A stretch of 64,000 nt of DNA from Nematopogon swammerdamellus (GCA_946902875.1 OX336348.1:10565741-10629740), one strand, 5' to 3'. Shown: positions 1-11,582, counted from the stretch's first letter. The notes: generated by a model from the letters alone, not told the origin. Translations and numbers: made by a program.

Positions 1-133
1 TAGGTAACACCTCTTCGGGTAGTCCGACGGCGGACAAGGCACTGCATAGCCTTTTTCTATGAGTGAATTCATTTGTGACACGTATGCTTCTCCAAATTGT
101 TTGTCTTTGTCCATCTTATTCTCAGTCAATGGT
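1..133 (-). pseudogene. BEL/Pao pol fragment, start of reverse transcriptase
   Basis: Read on the minus strand, the first 133 bases are open in one frame and resemble the stretch just before the reverse transcriptase of BEL/Pao polyproteins (a Glu-Asn-Lys-Met-Asp-Lys-Asp segment followed by a Leu-Ile-Glu-Lys-Gly-Tyr-Ala segment). It continues the gag-protease frame to its right after a stop codon, and it runs off the left edge, so the rest of pol should lie outside the window. Confidence 0.55.
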
Positions 134-2045
134 TCAATCAGTCAGTTCAATGGTGCGAAGTCTCTTTAAAGTACTTTTATAACTGGGTGGCATCTCCACT
201 TGATCCTCTTTCCACAAAAGTCCGGTCTCCGAACGTTCTTCAATTCGTCGGCAGGTTGATGTTATTCCTGCAAGTGTGAGCGGGTCTCGTGGTCCTGGAG
301 CACCAATTTTATCTGCCAATTTATTTTTCATAAGTGTTATGGTACTTCCATCATCTAGCATAGCAAATGTTCGTTCGCTCCCATTATCTCCGTGAACCGT
401 TACTGGTAGTATTTTCAACAATGCCCTTTTGTTTGTTCCCGCGCATGTTTTCATAACGTCTCCCGAGTGCGTCACCGGCTGTGCGACGGCCGCGTTGGAG
501 GTCGTTTCAAGTGCAGCCGCCGGCTCGACTCTTGTTGCCGAGGTCTGTGATTCACGGTCAGTATTGTTTTGATGCAATAAAGAATGGTGTTTATACAAAC
601 ATCCGCAGACATTTCGGCGTTTACAGTTAATTTTCGCGTGATTTCGGTTCAGGCACCTGAAGCATCGCTTTTCTTGTTTCACGAATTTCCATCTCTCATC
701 TACGTCGGTAGTTGAAAAGAGTTCACATTTATATAAAGCGTGATTTCCATTACGACAATATGTACATTCCATAGATCTTGTAGAGTCGGCAGCGGCAGCG
801 TGAACTCCACTGTATTTTCCTGTGTTGCGTGTGTTCGCCTGACTCGTAGTACTGGCTGATTTCGAGTTTATGGCGCTAAGTTGTAATGTATCCAGGCACC
901 AATATTGTTGAAGCCGGTCGCTTTCAAAGTTGAGAAATTCACAAATTTTGACGATTTCCGGTACAGGTGACTTCTCATGGGCTGTTGCGTATTCAATCCA
1001 TCCTCTTTGAAGTGGTGCCATCTTCGCTTTAATACTTTGAGCCAACATAGGGTTTCGCAAGTATTCTTCTCGTCCTAGTGCCTGTAGTGCAGCTACTGTT
1101 GCTTGAATGCTGCACGCGAAGGTGTGAACACTTGCAGAGGCGGCGTCCGTGATTCGTGGCAAATCTTTTAATATACGTAATTCTCCGGATACGATGTCGT
1201 CGGGACGCCCGAATTTCCTTTCCAGAGTCTTCATTACTTCTGAAGGGTTCGCGGCTGCGACGAGGAGCGATGCTGTGGCTTTCTTCGCTTCTCCCTGGAG
1301 GCTGCGGCGTAACCGAGAAGTGTTCTCCGAATCTGTTAACTTCTGGCAAGTCTCATTGTAGGCTGCTTTAAAGGACAGCCATTCCGAAGCATTTCCTGAG
1401 AATGTGGGGAGTTCCAGTAGTCGACGATCGCAGGGCGGCGCTTGTCTTAGGTTAGCTATTTCCTTGGCCAGTAGCTGAATATTGCTTATCTGTGCCGGCT
1501 CCCCCCGCTGCATAGATGGTGGTTCTTGACGCGCTGGCTTCTCTGGCGGTAACCCGATAACCCGTGATGCTCATGCTCCTCCGGTGACTGTCCGGCGGCG
1601 GGTGCATCCAACTGCTTGATCTCAGCACGAACGTCGTCGTCCTTATTTTCCTTATTTAACCACTCTTCAACTCTGCGGACGGATGGGTCACGGCATGACG
1701 ACCTCGAAGGCGCCCAATTTTCATCTTGCTCCTCATCGTCGATTGCTGCCAATTCTACTTCGAGAGCCTTTCTCACGATCTCCTTCTCTATCTCAGCTAG
1801 TCGCTTCGCTGCGGCTAGCTCTGCTTCCTTTCTCCTTCTTGCCATACTGGCAGTGGTCCGTACTGACTTAACGGATCTGGGTGGCACCTGGCTCGTTGGT
1901 ACCTCTTGCGTGTGCGTGTGCGGCGTTATGAAGGCTGGTGAACTCGTCAGCTGCGAGGAATCCTCTCCGGTGGTCTGACCGGAGTCTAGCGGCGTGTCTG
2001 AGCTCTGGTCTCCATTCGTCACGGCACCTGATCGGGTGTTGACCA
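134..2045 (-). pseudogene. BEL/Pao retrotransposon gag-protease (frameshifted)
   Basis: This is the capsid and protease part of a BEL/Pao LTR retrotransposon. The ATG at 2045 opens a charged, coiled-coil-like N-terminus. The frame shifts near 1490-1510 and continues through a DUF1759-type Gag domain. Two CCHC zinc knuckles (CX2CX4HX4C) follow, at about 730-780 and 630-675, and then an aspartic protease motif, Leu-Asp-Asp-Gly-Ser-Thr, near 340-360. After the protease start (about 250-290) the sequence jumps to a segment that normally sits just before the reverse transcriptase, so the protease end and linker appear deleted. The protein is not functional as it stands. The family assignment rests on motif order and is firm; the exact deletion breakpoint is inferred. 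Confidence 0.85.
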
Positions 2046-2059
2046 TCTTCAATCGAACT

Positions 2060-2764
2060 TGACACTAAGATGCGATACGCTCCCGCGCGTGCCTATTTAC
2101 TCCTTTGCGGGCGGAGAGTGGCCTTGAACCGGACGCGGCGGCCTCGCGGTATTGCGTGGTGCGATATCGGTTGCTAGGCGCTTCACTCACACTCAGTCTG
2201 CGTAACCCATCGACAGTCACTCACTTGTATCACAAGATAGTCACTCACTCAGTCACTCACTTGATTGCAATCTCGTAGTCTGGAAAAGTCTATCGCACAA
2301 TAAGTTCGAAGTTTTCACTATTTGCAGTTTATTTCACTTTTCTTGCTGGTAGATCCGGCTCGATTGGACCAATGAAAACGACGCGTCCCATCCCGACTCG
2401 ATGCGGCGTTGACCAAATCGACACGGGACCGTCTAAAACTGTTCAGTTGGACTGTATTTATGTAGGTGTCGGTGGAAAGGTGAACGAAAACTCGAAATAT
2501 TATCTGCAAGGCACAGTCTTTCCTTCACGCCGTTGCTCGTGCTCACACTCGCCCACACAGCCAGCAGAGCTCTCTCAGTGTTCGACGCGCTTGTGAAAAT
2601 TGCAATGACGGTTTGACCGTTACGGGACCTCTATTTATACTGCTGCTGGCTGAATGGAGCGAGTGGTGACGCTGTTCCAAGAAGCAACGGCTGGAAAGAA
2701 GTGAGCCATTGTATTCAGTAACGTATTCTTACGGTCTTCAACGGATTTTAACGGATAATTTTAT
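2060..2764 (-). repeat. Probable 5' LTR and leader of the BEL/Pao element
   Basis: The region lies directly upstream of the minus-strand gag and has no coding content. On the minus strand it carries a TATA box (2631-2640) and, further downstream, an AATAAA-type signal near 2330, the usual U3-R-U5 arrangement. It also holds short direct repeats of a CACTCACT type near 2190-2260. I could not fix the LTR ends or the primer-binding site because the second LTR is not in the window. The right edge is taken as the start of the Ty3 integrase sequence. Confidence 0.5.
2631..2640 (-). promoter_or_regulatory. TATA box of the BEL/Pao LTR promoter
   Basis: The minus strand reads GTATAAATAG here, a close match to the insect TATA consensus, about 590 bases upstream of the gag ATG and inside the non-coding leader where an LTR promoter is expected. 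Confidence 0.5.
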
Positions 2765-3724
2765 TTGTCGATCGTTCCGTCGGTAACAGGGACGTACGCA
2801 GGAAAGGATTACCTGATAGTTGTAGACTACTATTCTCGATGGATTGAGATGCCTCAGTTGCGTAACAAAAGCAGTAGTGAAATAATACGTAAACTTAAGA
2901 GTATTTTTTCTAGATATGGCATACCCAAAACTTTAATTGCCGACAATGTACCATTCAACAGCTACAAAAGGTCCTGTTTTGCCAAAGATTGGAATTTAAA
3001 AATTCAAACGTCTAGCCCTTATCACGCGAAATCAAACGGTCTGGCAGAGAAATATGTAGGTATAGGAAAGAAAATGCTACAAAAATGTGAAGAGGAGAAT
3101 CAATGCATAGATTTATACTTACTAAATAATTATAGGAACTCTCCCGTAGCTAAGTTACCGTACTCGCCCGCGCAACTACTCATGAACAGAAACTTGCGTA
3201 GTAAGTTGCCAGTACGGTCCGTAGAGTTAAAACATAAGCCCATTGACGAAAACATACATAAGTTAATGCTTGAAAATCAGCTGAAGCAAAAAGAGAACTA
3301 CGATAAACAAGCCAAAATGAACGAACCAGAATACTGTGAGGGTGAAAAAGTGTGGTTACAGAGTACAGTTACGTCGTTGTAGGAACCAGCTGTCATTGTA
3401 AAAACGCTCACAACACCCAGGTCTTACCTTGTTTGGACAAAGAATAATAAATATTTTAGACGTAATACGATTCACATTAAAAAATGTTATAATCGTCATT
3501 CTGCTAGACAGGTGCCCGATACAGATTTTCCTTCACCCAGATTCAGGGAAGAAACTGTACAAGGCGATAATCCGCCAGTATATAGAGAGGTGGTGGAACC
3601 AGCCCCGGCACCGCCAGTACGTAGAGAGGAGCTTGTTCCACAGAACCTTAATTCTGTTTTGCCCGCACTCAGAAGATCTGATCGTACTAGGGGAGCACCT
3701 CAGAGATACTATGATCAATATTAA
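2765..3724 (+). pseudogene. Ty3/gypsy-type integrase and pol C-terminus (one stop codon)
   Basis: The first part is a retroviral-type integrase core (rve): a catalytic Asp in a Val-Asp-Tyr-Tyr-Ser-Arg-Trp segment near 2825-2845, a second Asp in Ala-Asp-Asn near 2940, and the catalytic Glu in a Leu-Ala-Glu-Lys segment near 3045. The same frame continues past a single TAG at 3380-3382 into a proline-rich pol tail that ends at 3724. The sequence begins inside the integrase, so the gag, protease and reverse transcriptase parts are missing. It abuts the BEL/Pao LTR in the opposite orientation, which suggests one element truncated or interrupted the other. Absence of an initiator ATG fits a polyprotein fragment. 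Confidence 0.8.
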
Positions 3725-3839
3725 CTTACGTTACGAATAATAAATGTGCAAAAAGTTTAGCATATTATGATTTTATTGTGTTTCTTACATTAATTTAATT
3801 CAATGTATTTTGGTTTGATTTAAGGGGTTTATTACTTTT

Positions 3840-4110
3840 TGTTAAGGGGGGCGTCTGGCAAGCTATAAAAAGAATTATAAAAAATGTAATGTCAATGTCA
3901 GAACTTGAAAAATTAGAAAAATGTAAAAAATTATAATATCATCAATCTACAAGTTGTTTAATTTTATTTACAAAAAACTACTGAACAATTTATACTATAG
4001 ACGGCATAATACTACGCTAGTACTATGAAGTAGATTCTGTGATTGATAATAATACTACGGCTGCCACGGCTGACCAATGGCATCTACCTGCAGAATCACC
4101 CCCTATTTAG
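3840..4110 (+). repeat. Polypurine tract and probable 3' LTR of the Ty3-type element
   Basis: A purine run (AAGGGGGG, about 3842-3850) lies 120 bases after the pol stop, where the plus-strand primer of an LTR retrotransposon is expected. The following 250 bases are non-coding and AT-rich with a TATAAAA motif near 3862, consistent with a short 3' LTR. Its right end near 4100-4125 is not defined by a target duplication that I can see. Confidence 0.45.
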
Positions 4111-4125
4111 CTCTTACTTATTGTG

Positions 4126-4154
4126 TAATAGAATAGAATAGAATAGAATAGAAT
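4126..4154. repeat. (GAATA)n microsatellite
   Basis: Five consecutive GAATA units. It directly borders the LINE tail to its right and may be that element's simple-repeat 3' tail read on the other strand. Confidence 0.85.
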
Positions 4155-4600
4155 TATTATCATTTATTTCACTTTTTGGTACACTTACATACTAAATTAA
4201 AATAATACAATAGATAAAAGTGAAACAGGTCTAGGCGCAGCTTGCAGGTGAGCCCATTGTGCACACCTTGCTGGTTTTAAGCCTATCCTTTTCCAGTAGT
4301 TTGTAAGTAACTCTTATATGCGAAGTGTTAGCGCTTAAAATTACACAATATACAATGATTATTAACTACTTATACAATTTATTAGGTACTTCAGTAACAT
4401 ACACAAAACAAAAACAAAGGCAGGTGAAAAAGAAGAAAATACTAACAATATTAAGGGGGAATATTCAAAGAGGTCAGTCCAATTTGTCAGGCCGATCAGT
4501 CCAATCGCATGCACGGTTCACCACTACACTCGCGCGGGAGCGACGCCTGCCGAACGCACACACTCTTACAGATTGCAAGACATCTTGATCCTTGCGATAT
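4155..4600 (-). repeat. LINE 3' UTR remnant plus unassigned AT-rich sequence
   Basis: Bases 4160-4290 resemble 5450-5610, the 3' end of the jockey-like LINE to the right, sharing a segment that ends in a TGGTTTTAAGCCTA core. It is therefore read as the tail of a related, severely 5'-truncated minus-strand LINE. I see nothing recognisable in 4330-4640. Confidence 0.45.
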
Positions 4601-4683
4601 TTTTGCTTGAACTAAAAAAGTTCTATATAATTATAATAAAAATTATTTTATTTTATGGGTTCCCGGACCTGTAGATTGGAAAG

Positions 4684-4857
4684 GTTGTACAGTACCCGGC
4701 AGTAAATAATGAAGATCGAGCTTTACAATGAGACATCCGGTTTAAGAGCGTCGTCTTTGTCTCACAGAAACGCGCGGTTCGTGCGACAGAGACGACGCTC
4801 GGATTGTCCCTTTCTAAAGCTCGATGTACATTATTTACTGCCGCATACAGTAATGTA
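4684..4857. mobile_element. Small foldback (MITE-like) element
   Basis: Two arms of about 70 bases form an imperfect hairpin. The outer 15 bases, CGGCAGTAAATAATG at 4697 and its complement ending at 4843, match perfectly, and the rest of the arms match with scattered changes around a short loop near 4770. There is no coding content. No clear target duplication was found, so the exact ends are approximate. Confidence 0.6.
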
Positions 4858-4889
4858 AGTAATCGAGACAAGTGCCAAAAATAACACAT

Positions 4890-5345
4890 CTCTAGAAAAA
4901 GTGGCCAACATTTAGATGATTAGTTACTAGGTCGATTGCTTTCAAAAAAGATATCTCAGTGGCTCTGTGTTCTCCAAATAAATATAATAGTTGTCATAAT
5001 TGAAAAAAAAGTGGCCGTTATATTGAACTTTTTAGTTACGCGCTGTTTTCAAAATTGATAAATATTGGTTCATAGGTTTTCTGAATACGAATACGTTGTC
5101 AGAATTGAAAAAAGTGGTCACCATTTTGAACTTTTTACTTACTGCACCGACAGCTTTCAAAATCGATATCTAAGGGTCCTTGTGGTCTACTATCACGAAT
5201 CTGTGATCAAAATTTAAAAAAGTGTCCGCCATTTTGAACTTTTTACTTACTGGACAAATTGCTTTCAAAATCGATATCTAAGGGTCCCTGTGGTCTCCGA
5301 ATACGAATCCGTTGTCATAATTGAAAAAAATGGCCACCGTTTGGA
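4890..5345 (-). repeat. 109-bp satellite, about four diverged inverted-orientation units
   Basis: Units repeat the pattern GTGGCC..ATTTTGAACTTTTTACTTACT..GCTTTCAAAATCGATATC and are the reverse complement of the large array at 15465-17317. They are clearly more diverged from one another than the units of that array, so they are an older or peripheral copy. Confidence 0.8.
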
Positions 5346-5967
5346 ACTTCTGATCTTGTTATAAAAAAATACAAATATATATTTTTTTTATTTTTTATTG
5401 TAAAGGGTAAAATATATTAAAGAATAATAGATAGAGATAAAAAAAATATCCATTTATTTCAGACATACAATTTTGTTTTGTCCCTAGGTACATAATAAAT
5501 AGCATGCGTTCATCCAGTATGCCTGAAAAAGGTATAGGCGTAGTTTTACAATGTAACCTATGTAACAAAGTTGAACATTGTACTGGTTTTAAGCCTAGCC
5601 TATGAAGTTGACAATTGACAATTTATTATTAATTAGTTTTTTTTTCTGTTCTTCCTTTCAGCAACATGACAAGCTGTTTCAAAAACAATAAGCCACTTAT
5701 TTGTTTGATTTAAGTCAATCTGTATTATGTTGTATATTTTTTTGGGAGTTCCTAATTTTGAAGGATTCAGACGGAATACTCCCATTAACTTGTAGAAAAT
5801 CTATTGCTCAATCTCGAGATATCGTTCCGTTTCAGTCGCACATGTTGAAGGCCACCCTCTCCGCTCAACGCCAGTGTAAGTTCATTCACGTGTTGTGATA
5901 GTCTCTTTTGATATTGTATGCTGTACTGGGATATTTCTTGCTTGACAGTCTTTATGTTAAGATCGAG

Positions 5968-6604
5968 TTATATATATTTGTTGCTGAAGCATTGTGGGAT
6001 AATAGTACTCAAGGTTTTGCTCTGGAATCTCTCAAGTATTTCGATGTTGCTGGTGCTGGCTGAGCCCCATAGTTGGATGCCGTATGTCCAGATTGGTTTT
6101 ATGATTGCTTTATATACCATCATTTTGCTGTTGTCATTCAACTGAGAGTGGCGTCCGGTTAACCAGTATAGGCTGCGCAGTTTAGCATCAAGTTGTTTTC
6201 TCTTTGTCCAGATGTGCTTTCGCCATGTTAATCTTCTGTTCAAGTGCATTCCCAAGTATTTCGCGTGATCTTCTTGAGGGATTTCTTCGTCGTTTAGTTT
6301 CACTGGAAGGCAAGTTTTCTTTCTGAGTGTAAACGTTACGTGTGTAGACTTGCTCTGGTTTGCTTTTATTCTCCACCGTTTAAGCCATTTTTCTACTTCG
6401 TCTAAATGTTTCTGCAATGTGTGCGAGGCATCTTCCGGGTTAGTATGAGTTGATAGGAGGGCGGTATCATCAGCGTAAGTAGCAGCCGTCGTGTTCTCAG
6501 ATGATGGTAGGTCTGCAGTATAAATAAGGCACAGTATTGGCCTCAATATACTGCCTTGTGGGACCCCTGATTTTATCTCTCGGAGAGCTGAACATTCGTT
6601 GTTG
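5968..6604 (-). pseudogene. LINE reverse transcriptase, second half (jockey-like)
   Basis: The minus-strand frame enters with a Gly-Val-Pro-Gln-Gly-Ser turn (near 6560-6575), then reaches the catalytic Tyr-Ala-Asp-Asp box near 6470. It ends in a conserved thumb and C-terminal region containing Lys-Tyr-Leu-Gly and Trp-Gly motifs typical of jockey-group LINEs. It lacks the palm first half, which lies at 9196-9523 beyond the inserted LINE. The ATG at 6546 is internal to the domain and is not a real start. The coding part stops at 5968 and a 3' UTR follows to about 5445. Confidence 0.8.
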
Positions 6605-6619
6605 TATTTTTTTTTATGT

Positions 6620-6815
6620 GAACCAGCATGGTTGGCTGTGCCGAGGGACCAATGGTGCAGTCGACAGAGCCAAAATCACCTCTCCTCGCGAAACCACGCT
6701 CAGTTCGGTGAAATGCCAGCAGATTTGCGGACTGTCTAGGCTGTCTAGTCCGTTAATACGACGCTTGAAGACACCCAGGTTAAAGGATTCAGGAAATACA
6801 CTCGCCGGAAGATGT
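6620..6815 (-). pseudogene. LINE ORF2 C-terminal end
   Basis: On the minus strand this encodes a Leu-Pro-Ala-Ser-Val-Phe-Pro segment followed by a Phe-Lys-Arg-Arg-Ile tail, matching the last 30 residues of the homologous ORF at 37471-38268. It is the continuation of 8548-9190 after the inserted plus-strand LINE. Confidence 0.6.
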
Positions 6816-8558
6816 CTAAAGTCCATTAAATCACATATAGTGAAACCTTTATCATACATATACAACATGAGCATGTGTACGGGTGTATTTCCCAAAGCGT
6901 ACAAAGAGGCAATAGTATGTCCTATATATAAGGGTGGTGACAGCTCTATTCTAACTAATTATAGACCAATATCACTTCTAAGCACTCTTTCTAAAATTTT
7001 TGAGAAATTAATTGCAAAGAGGTTAGTATCATACCTTGAAAATAACTCCCTTTACTCTAACAATCAATTCGGCTTCCGGGCATCTAGATCCACAGAAGAT
7101 GCAGTGTCGGAACTTACAGGGCATGTTACTAAAGAACTTGATAACGGCAACCTATGTATAGGAGTATTTCTTGATCTTGCTAAAGCTTTCGACACGGTGT
7201 CTATTCCAATATTGTTAAAAAAACTAGAAATCATTGGTATTCGCGGTGTTGCTCTGTCCTGGTTCCAAGATTATCTTACTAGCAGAGTTCAAAGAGTTAG
7301 GGCAAACAGTGAACTGAGCGAACCACGAAAGTGTACTTATGGCGTTCCTCAAGGCAGCGTGCTGGGGCCCTTATTGTTTTTGATATATATTAATAACCTT
7401 TGCAACCTCAGCCTACCAAATGCTAAAATATTAACATTTGCCGATGACACAGCTATAATTTTTACTGGAAGAGATTGGCAGAGTGTTAAAAAGGATGCTG
7501 AAAATGGGTTAAGAGTTATAAAGACCTGGCTTGAAAATAACTTACTAACACTCAATGCTTCCAAAACTAAGTATTTATGCTTCACAATAGATAAACGGAA
7601 ACAACCGGATTGCAATTTCACTATTCAGCTTCACAAGTGTAAACAAAATAATTCATGCAACTGCGAGACTCTCGAAAGAGTATCAGTTATTAAATATCTT
7701 GGAATTATGGTAGATCAACATCTTTGCTGGAAGCAACACATCGGTGCTCTGACATCACGTATAAGACGATTGATCTATTTTTTCAAAACAGCTCGTAGTG
7801 TCCTTGGACTAAATCTACTTAAATGTGTATATTATGCTTTGTGTCAATCTCTACTATTGTACTGTATAACTATTTGGGGTGGGGCTGCTGAATGCAATAT
7901 TATAGCTTTAGAAAGAGCTCACAGAGCAGTTCTCAGAGTTATGCTCGGTAAACCCTATCGTTTCCCAACTGAACAATTATATCGGGAATGTAAATTTCTC
8001 TCCCTTCGGCAATTATTTATTAAAGCAGTACTAGAAAAGTATCACAAAATTGGAAATCCAATGGAGTATGCAACACACAAACACCAAACGAGAAGTAAAA
8101 TTCACCAAAATATTAAAGTCCCCACTGTTAGTACTAGCTTTGCCCAAAAATGTCATACATTTATCGGACCCTACTTGACCAATAAATTAGATTATCCTAT
8201 TAGAAAAATTGCTAAAAAATATCTATTTAAAAAACAAATATATTCCTGGCTACTAACTATTGGACTTAAAAAATCAAATGAACTATTGAACATAATGGTG
8301 TAGTGATGGTGGAAAGTATACTTATAAGACTGAATACTTAGGATAGGTACACAGGTACTGGCTGAGAAAGTAAAATAAAAAATTTGTAAACTTCATTTTC
8401 TAAATGTATTTCTTTAAGTATTTTTTTTTCTTCTCTTTAATCTGTTGACAGCTACCTGCCCCCTGCAAGACAGCTCACGCTAGTGCAGAGGGCAGGGGTT
8501 GATACTAAACATGTACAATGTAAAAACATTTATACAAATAAACATCTTTATCTTTTAT
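6816..8558 (+). mobile_element. Third LINE (plus), 5'-truncated, nested inside the second LINE
   Basis: The element starts abruptly inside a reverse transcriptase domain and ends after a 3' UTR of about 250 bases. Both flanks are parts of the same minus-strand LINE ORF, which it splits just after a Val-Trp-Asn-Cys-Leu segment. It is therefore the youngest layer of this stack. Confidence 0.7.
6817..8303 (+). CDS. LINE reverse transcriptase, 5'-truncated, otherwise open
   Basis: About 490 residues of reverse transcriptase stay open to the TAG at 8301-8303. Visible motifs are Asn-Tyr-Arg-Pro-Ile-Ser (near 6960), the palm motif Phe-Leu-Asp-Leu-Ala-Lys-Ala-Phe-Asp (near 7168-7195), Gly-Val-Pro-Gln-Gly-Ser (7341-7358) and catalytic Phe-Ala-Asp-Asp (7437-7448). 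A C-terminal region of the jockey/CR1 type follows. The endonuclease and N-terminal palm are absent. The open frame extends left to 6537, but those residues come from the antisense of the host LINE and are not part of this protein. The intact frame suggests a fairly recent insertion. Confidence 0.8.
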
Positions 8559-9195
8559 CCTTAAGACAGTTCCACACTCTAGAGGTGCGACAAAGAAACG
8601 ATTTAGAGAACCGATGGGTTCTCAAAAGCCCAATGTCAACAACAAAAGGGTGCAGAGTCTCTCTGCGACGAGTCATGCGGAGATAGGACGGGTGGCAGGG
8701 AATAAGGGATGCTAGTTCCGCAGAGCAGCGTCCGTGATAGTATCTGTAAAACAGACTAAGCGAACCCACAAATCGCCTGTGACTCAGGGACTCCAGACCA
8801 TCTGTAAGTTTCGGGTCACCAACAAGGCGGATGGCTCGGCGCTGTATCGAGTCCAAGGATGCCCAGCAGATAATGGGGACTACCCTCCCAGATGCGACTG
8901 CAGTACTCCATCACTGGTCTAATCTGTGTTTTGTACAACAGGAATAGTTGTGCCGGTGAAAAGAACCGCCGATTGCGGAAAAGTATTCCCAATTTTCTGG
9001 ATGCAGTTTTGTCCTTAGACTCGATTAGTTGCCGGAAACCCACGTCTTTGGAAATAGTGGTGCCCAGGAGGTCCAGGTGTTCCGAGACAGTTACGACGCT
9101 GCCTTGGAAACTAGCTTGGAAAGGAAAGGGATCGACCTTAGCAGATAATGCGCAGCACTGAGTCTTGCTAACGTTGAAACCTGGAAACATTTGAC
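8548..9195 (-). pseudogene. LINE ORF2 fragment, post-catalytic part
   Basis: Two minus-strand frames (8816-9190 and 8548-8856) join through a frameshift near 8850 into one stretch homologous to 37471-38268. It starts at the Asn-Xaa-Ser-Lys-Thr-Gln segment that follows the catalytic box, includes a Ser-Arg-Lys-Leu-Gly segment and a Tyr-Cys-Ser-Xaa-Xaa-Trp segment, and ends in Arg-Val-Trp-Asn-Cys. The catalytic YADD box lies upstream and is absent because of 5' truncation at about 9195. Confidence 0.75.
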
Positions 9196-9515
9196 CTGGA
9201 AACTTCTCTTGTCGAGGTATGATTTGAGAATATGTAGAAATGAGTGTGGAAGCAAATTTTTCAGTTTGTACACTAGGCCTTCATGCCAGACTTTGTCGAA
9301 CGATTGACTTATGTCTAGAAAAACTGCAGAGCAATACATTCGACTTTCCAGGCATCTCCCAATGACGTCAACGATACGGTGTATTTGCTCTATAGTACCA
9401 TGTTTCTCTCGGAATCCGAATTGGTGATTCGGTAGAACGCTATTTAGGTGCTCTTTCATTCTATTCAAAAGAATTTTCTCAAAGAGTTTACCAGTGACGG
9501 GCAGTAGACTTATGG
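9196..9515 (-). pseudogene. Jockey-like LINE reverse transcriptase, palm first half
   Basis: The minus strand encodes His-Gln-Phe-Gly-Phe-Arg (near 9410-9425), then Ala-Val-Phe-Leu-Asp-Ile-Ser-Gln-Ser-Phe-Asp (near 9305-9335; the first catalytic Asp is present), then a Tyr-Leu-Asp-Lys-Arg segment. It is cut at its 3' side by the second LINE (from 9195) and at its 5' side by the hAT element (9524). The same domain resumes at 11915 upstream and 6604 downstream. Confidence 0.75.
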
Positions 9516-9523
9516 GCCTGTAT
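9516..9523. repeat. Target-site duplication of the hAT element, left copy
   Basis: GCCTGTAT lies immediately left of the hAT end and is repeated exactly at 11907-11914. Confidence 0.9.
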
Positions 9524-9903
9524 TAGAGCATGCAGAACCGGAGTTGAGTTCAAGTTCGATTTTCAGGGTACTCTTAGAGAGCAACTCCGGTTTTCTCCGA
9601 TTTTTTTCGAGTTTCAAGAAATTTCTTAGAATTGGCTCAAAAGGCAGAAAGAAACTAACTATTATAACGATTATAAACGTATTGAATAAAACTCACTAGT
9701 GTATTTATTATTTTTAAATTTAAAATAAAAAAATCAATACATGCAGTTGGAATAGAACAACAAAGTTGTATCTTTCTTGTTCAATCTATTTTATATCTTC
9801 ATAATTTGTGGTTTACAATTCAATAAAAGATCTGTAGATTTTTATACATAATATTTATTATATTTTTTCTTACATTGTATAATCAAACATTCAGTTATCC
9901 GAA

Positions 9904-10362
9904 TTATTTGACTGGAAGTAGGTATGATCGCAAAAATAAAAGTTGGTCGATTGTATCATCACCAAGTCCGCTCCTCAGTGACCGGCTGAGGTACCCAGCT
10001 GCCGAGAAGACTCGCTCTGCCTCAACGCTAGTAGGTGTTATACTCAAAAGGTATTCGTATAGTATCTTGAGACAATGGCCCCGTTCGCCACTGGCATCGA
10101 AGAGCGCCATTTCCACCATTATTAATTTGTTTACGTCTTTAGCATCAGACACAACTCTTGGCTGAACATTCGTGAGAGATTTTTCGATTTCTTGCTGTAG
10201 TTCTTGCTCTGAAGTCAAATCAGCAATATCAGCATTCTCGTTTAAGGAATCATTAACCAGAGTATCGTCATGTACTTCACTGTCACAGCCGAGCGCGTTC
10301 GCTGCACGTTTTGTCAAAGGCTTGTGAAGCTCTGTCATATGAAGGGTACAGGGAAAGAACAT
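9904..10362 (-). pseudogene. hAT transposase C-terminal dimerisation domain
   Basis: The last about 60 residues match the hAT C-terminal (hATC) domain: a Pro-Thr-Ser-Val-Glu-Ala-Glu-Arg-Val-Phe-Ser core (near 9995-10030), then Ser-Gly-Leu-Gly-Asp-Asp and Leu-Leu-Phe-Leu-Arg. The acidic segment before it is poorly conserved. The RNase H-like catalytic core and the BED zinc finger that should precede it are absent, so the gene is a remnant. Confidence 0.85.
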
Positions 10363-11582
10363 GCAATGTCAATATTTTTATCAAAATTAGATTTCGATGC
10401 CAAAATGTTCGCCTTGCCATGAGCTATAGTATGGTGAATAGAAAAACGGAAGAAACGTGTTCAGTCACAGTGTTTTTGCTGTTTAAAATAATCATGTACA
10501 CGAAAAGAAACTGACATGTCAACCAATTCAAATAAAGAAACATGATTTGTCGTCCAAAACAGGGAAGGAAAATGCAATGTCATATGACATATAAAACCAA
10601 AGGCAAGAACGTGCTATATTTTAGGACTGGCATTCTTATAATCAATCTGTAGATGTCATTTTACATATTATTCGGAGAGGTTTAAAGTGTTTGAGGTTAT
10701 TAGTGATTATTCTTCAGATTGGTGTACCTACACACGGACTTCAGTGGCTTGATCTCAAATCACTGGCAAAAAAAATTATACGCCCTCGCTCACTCATCAA
10801 TAAAATTCTGAGAGAAGGAGAATTTGAACTCCCATAGTAATATCCCAAAATAATGTCTAATAAAATCCAATGATAATAATATGGTAATCCTTTGCCACTC
10901 AAAAAATAAAAGTACACTTGCAATCATTGAAAAAGTTTTGTTCTCCTTCTGCTCAAGAATACTACAGTAACTTGCCAAATATATAAATAAACTTTAAAAA
11001 AATTGACATACCTCTTTTTTAAATGTAGCATTTAGCTATTACTAGATTTATAAATAAATAAGATAAGATTATGCTTGTGGTTTAAAAATTATTATTCGAA
11101 ATTGTTTCTTTCTTTCCTGCATGGTGTGAGAAAGTATGTTTTGTACTTTTTTTTTTTTTTTATAGAAAGCGCGACATGTGGCTTCGTTTCACTTACAAGT
11201 AGATGAACTACGATGCCCATGGACATTCTGTGATGCACGGGGATTGCGAATGCCATGCCGGCCTGACAGGAGCCTTTTCACACCCCTTTTGAAAAACGCA
11301 ACTTAAGATTCCACTGACATTGCATGTTTCTTTCCAGTACAAAAGGGGTTTATGTTTGTTTTTTTTTTAAGAATAAAGGTAATTAGTTAGTTTTAAAACT
11401 TTTGTGACAAACTTGTCTTAAAACAGATGTATAAGTATAGTTTTCTGTAATAAAAAGTATTAATAAAGTTAGTACAAAAAAAGTTATAAGGCGATTAAAT
11501 TAAAAAATTCAATTGTGAAAAATTAAGCTCAACTGAACAAACATGCAACAAAGCATGTTATTTCCCTGTACCCTTACGTACA

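Larger units (their letters stand above)
6607..9195 (-). mobile_element. Second LINE (minus), 5'-truncated, inserted into the jockey-like LINE
   Basis: Its 3' end is marked by a run of nine T on the plus strand (6607-6615), the poly(A) tail of a minus-strand retrotransposon. Coding pieces at 8548-9190 and 6620-6815 are homologous to the first and last parts of the LINE ORF at 37471-38268, so they belong to one element interrupted by the plus-strand LINE at 6816-8558. I could not identify an unambiguous target duplication. Confidence 0.65.

Noticed and set aside
6537..6815. N-terminal 90 residues of the long plus-strand LINE frame
   Set aside because: This part is the antisense of the host LINE C-terminus; the true plus-strand element begins at about 6816.
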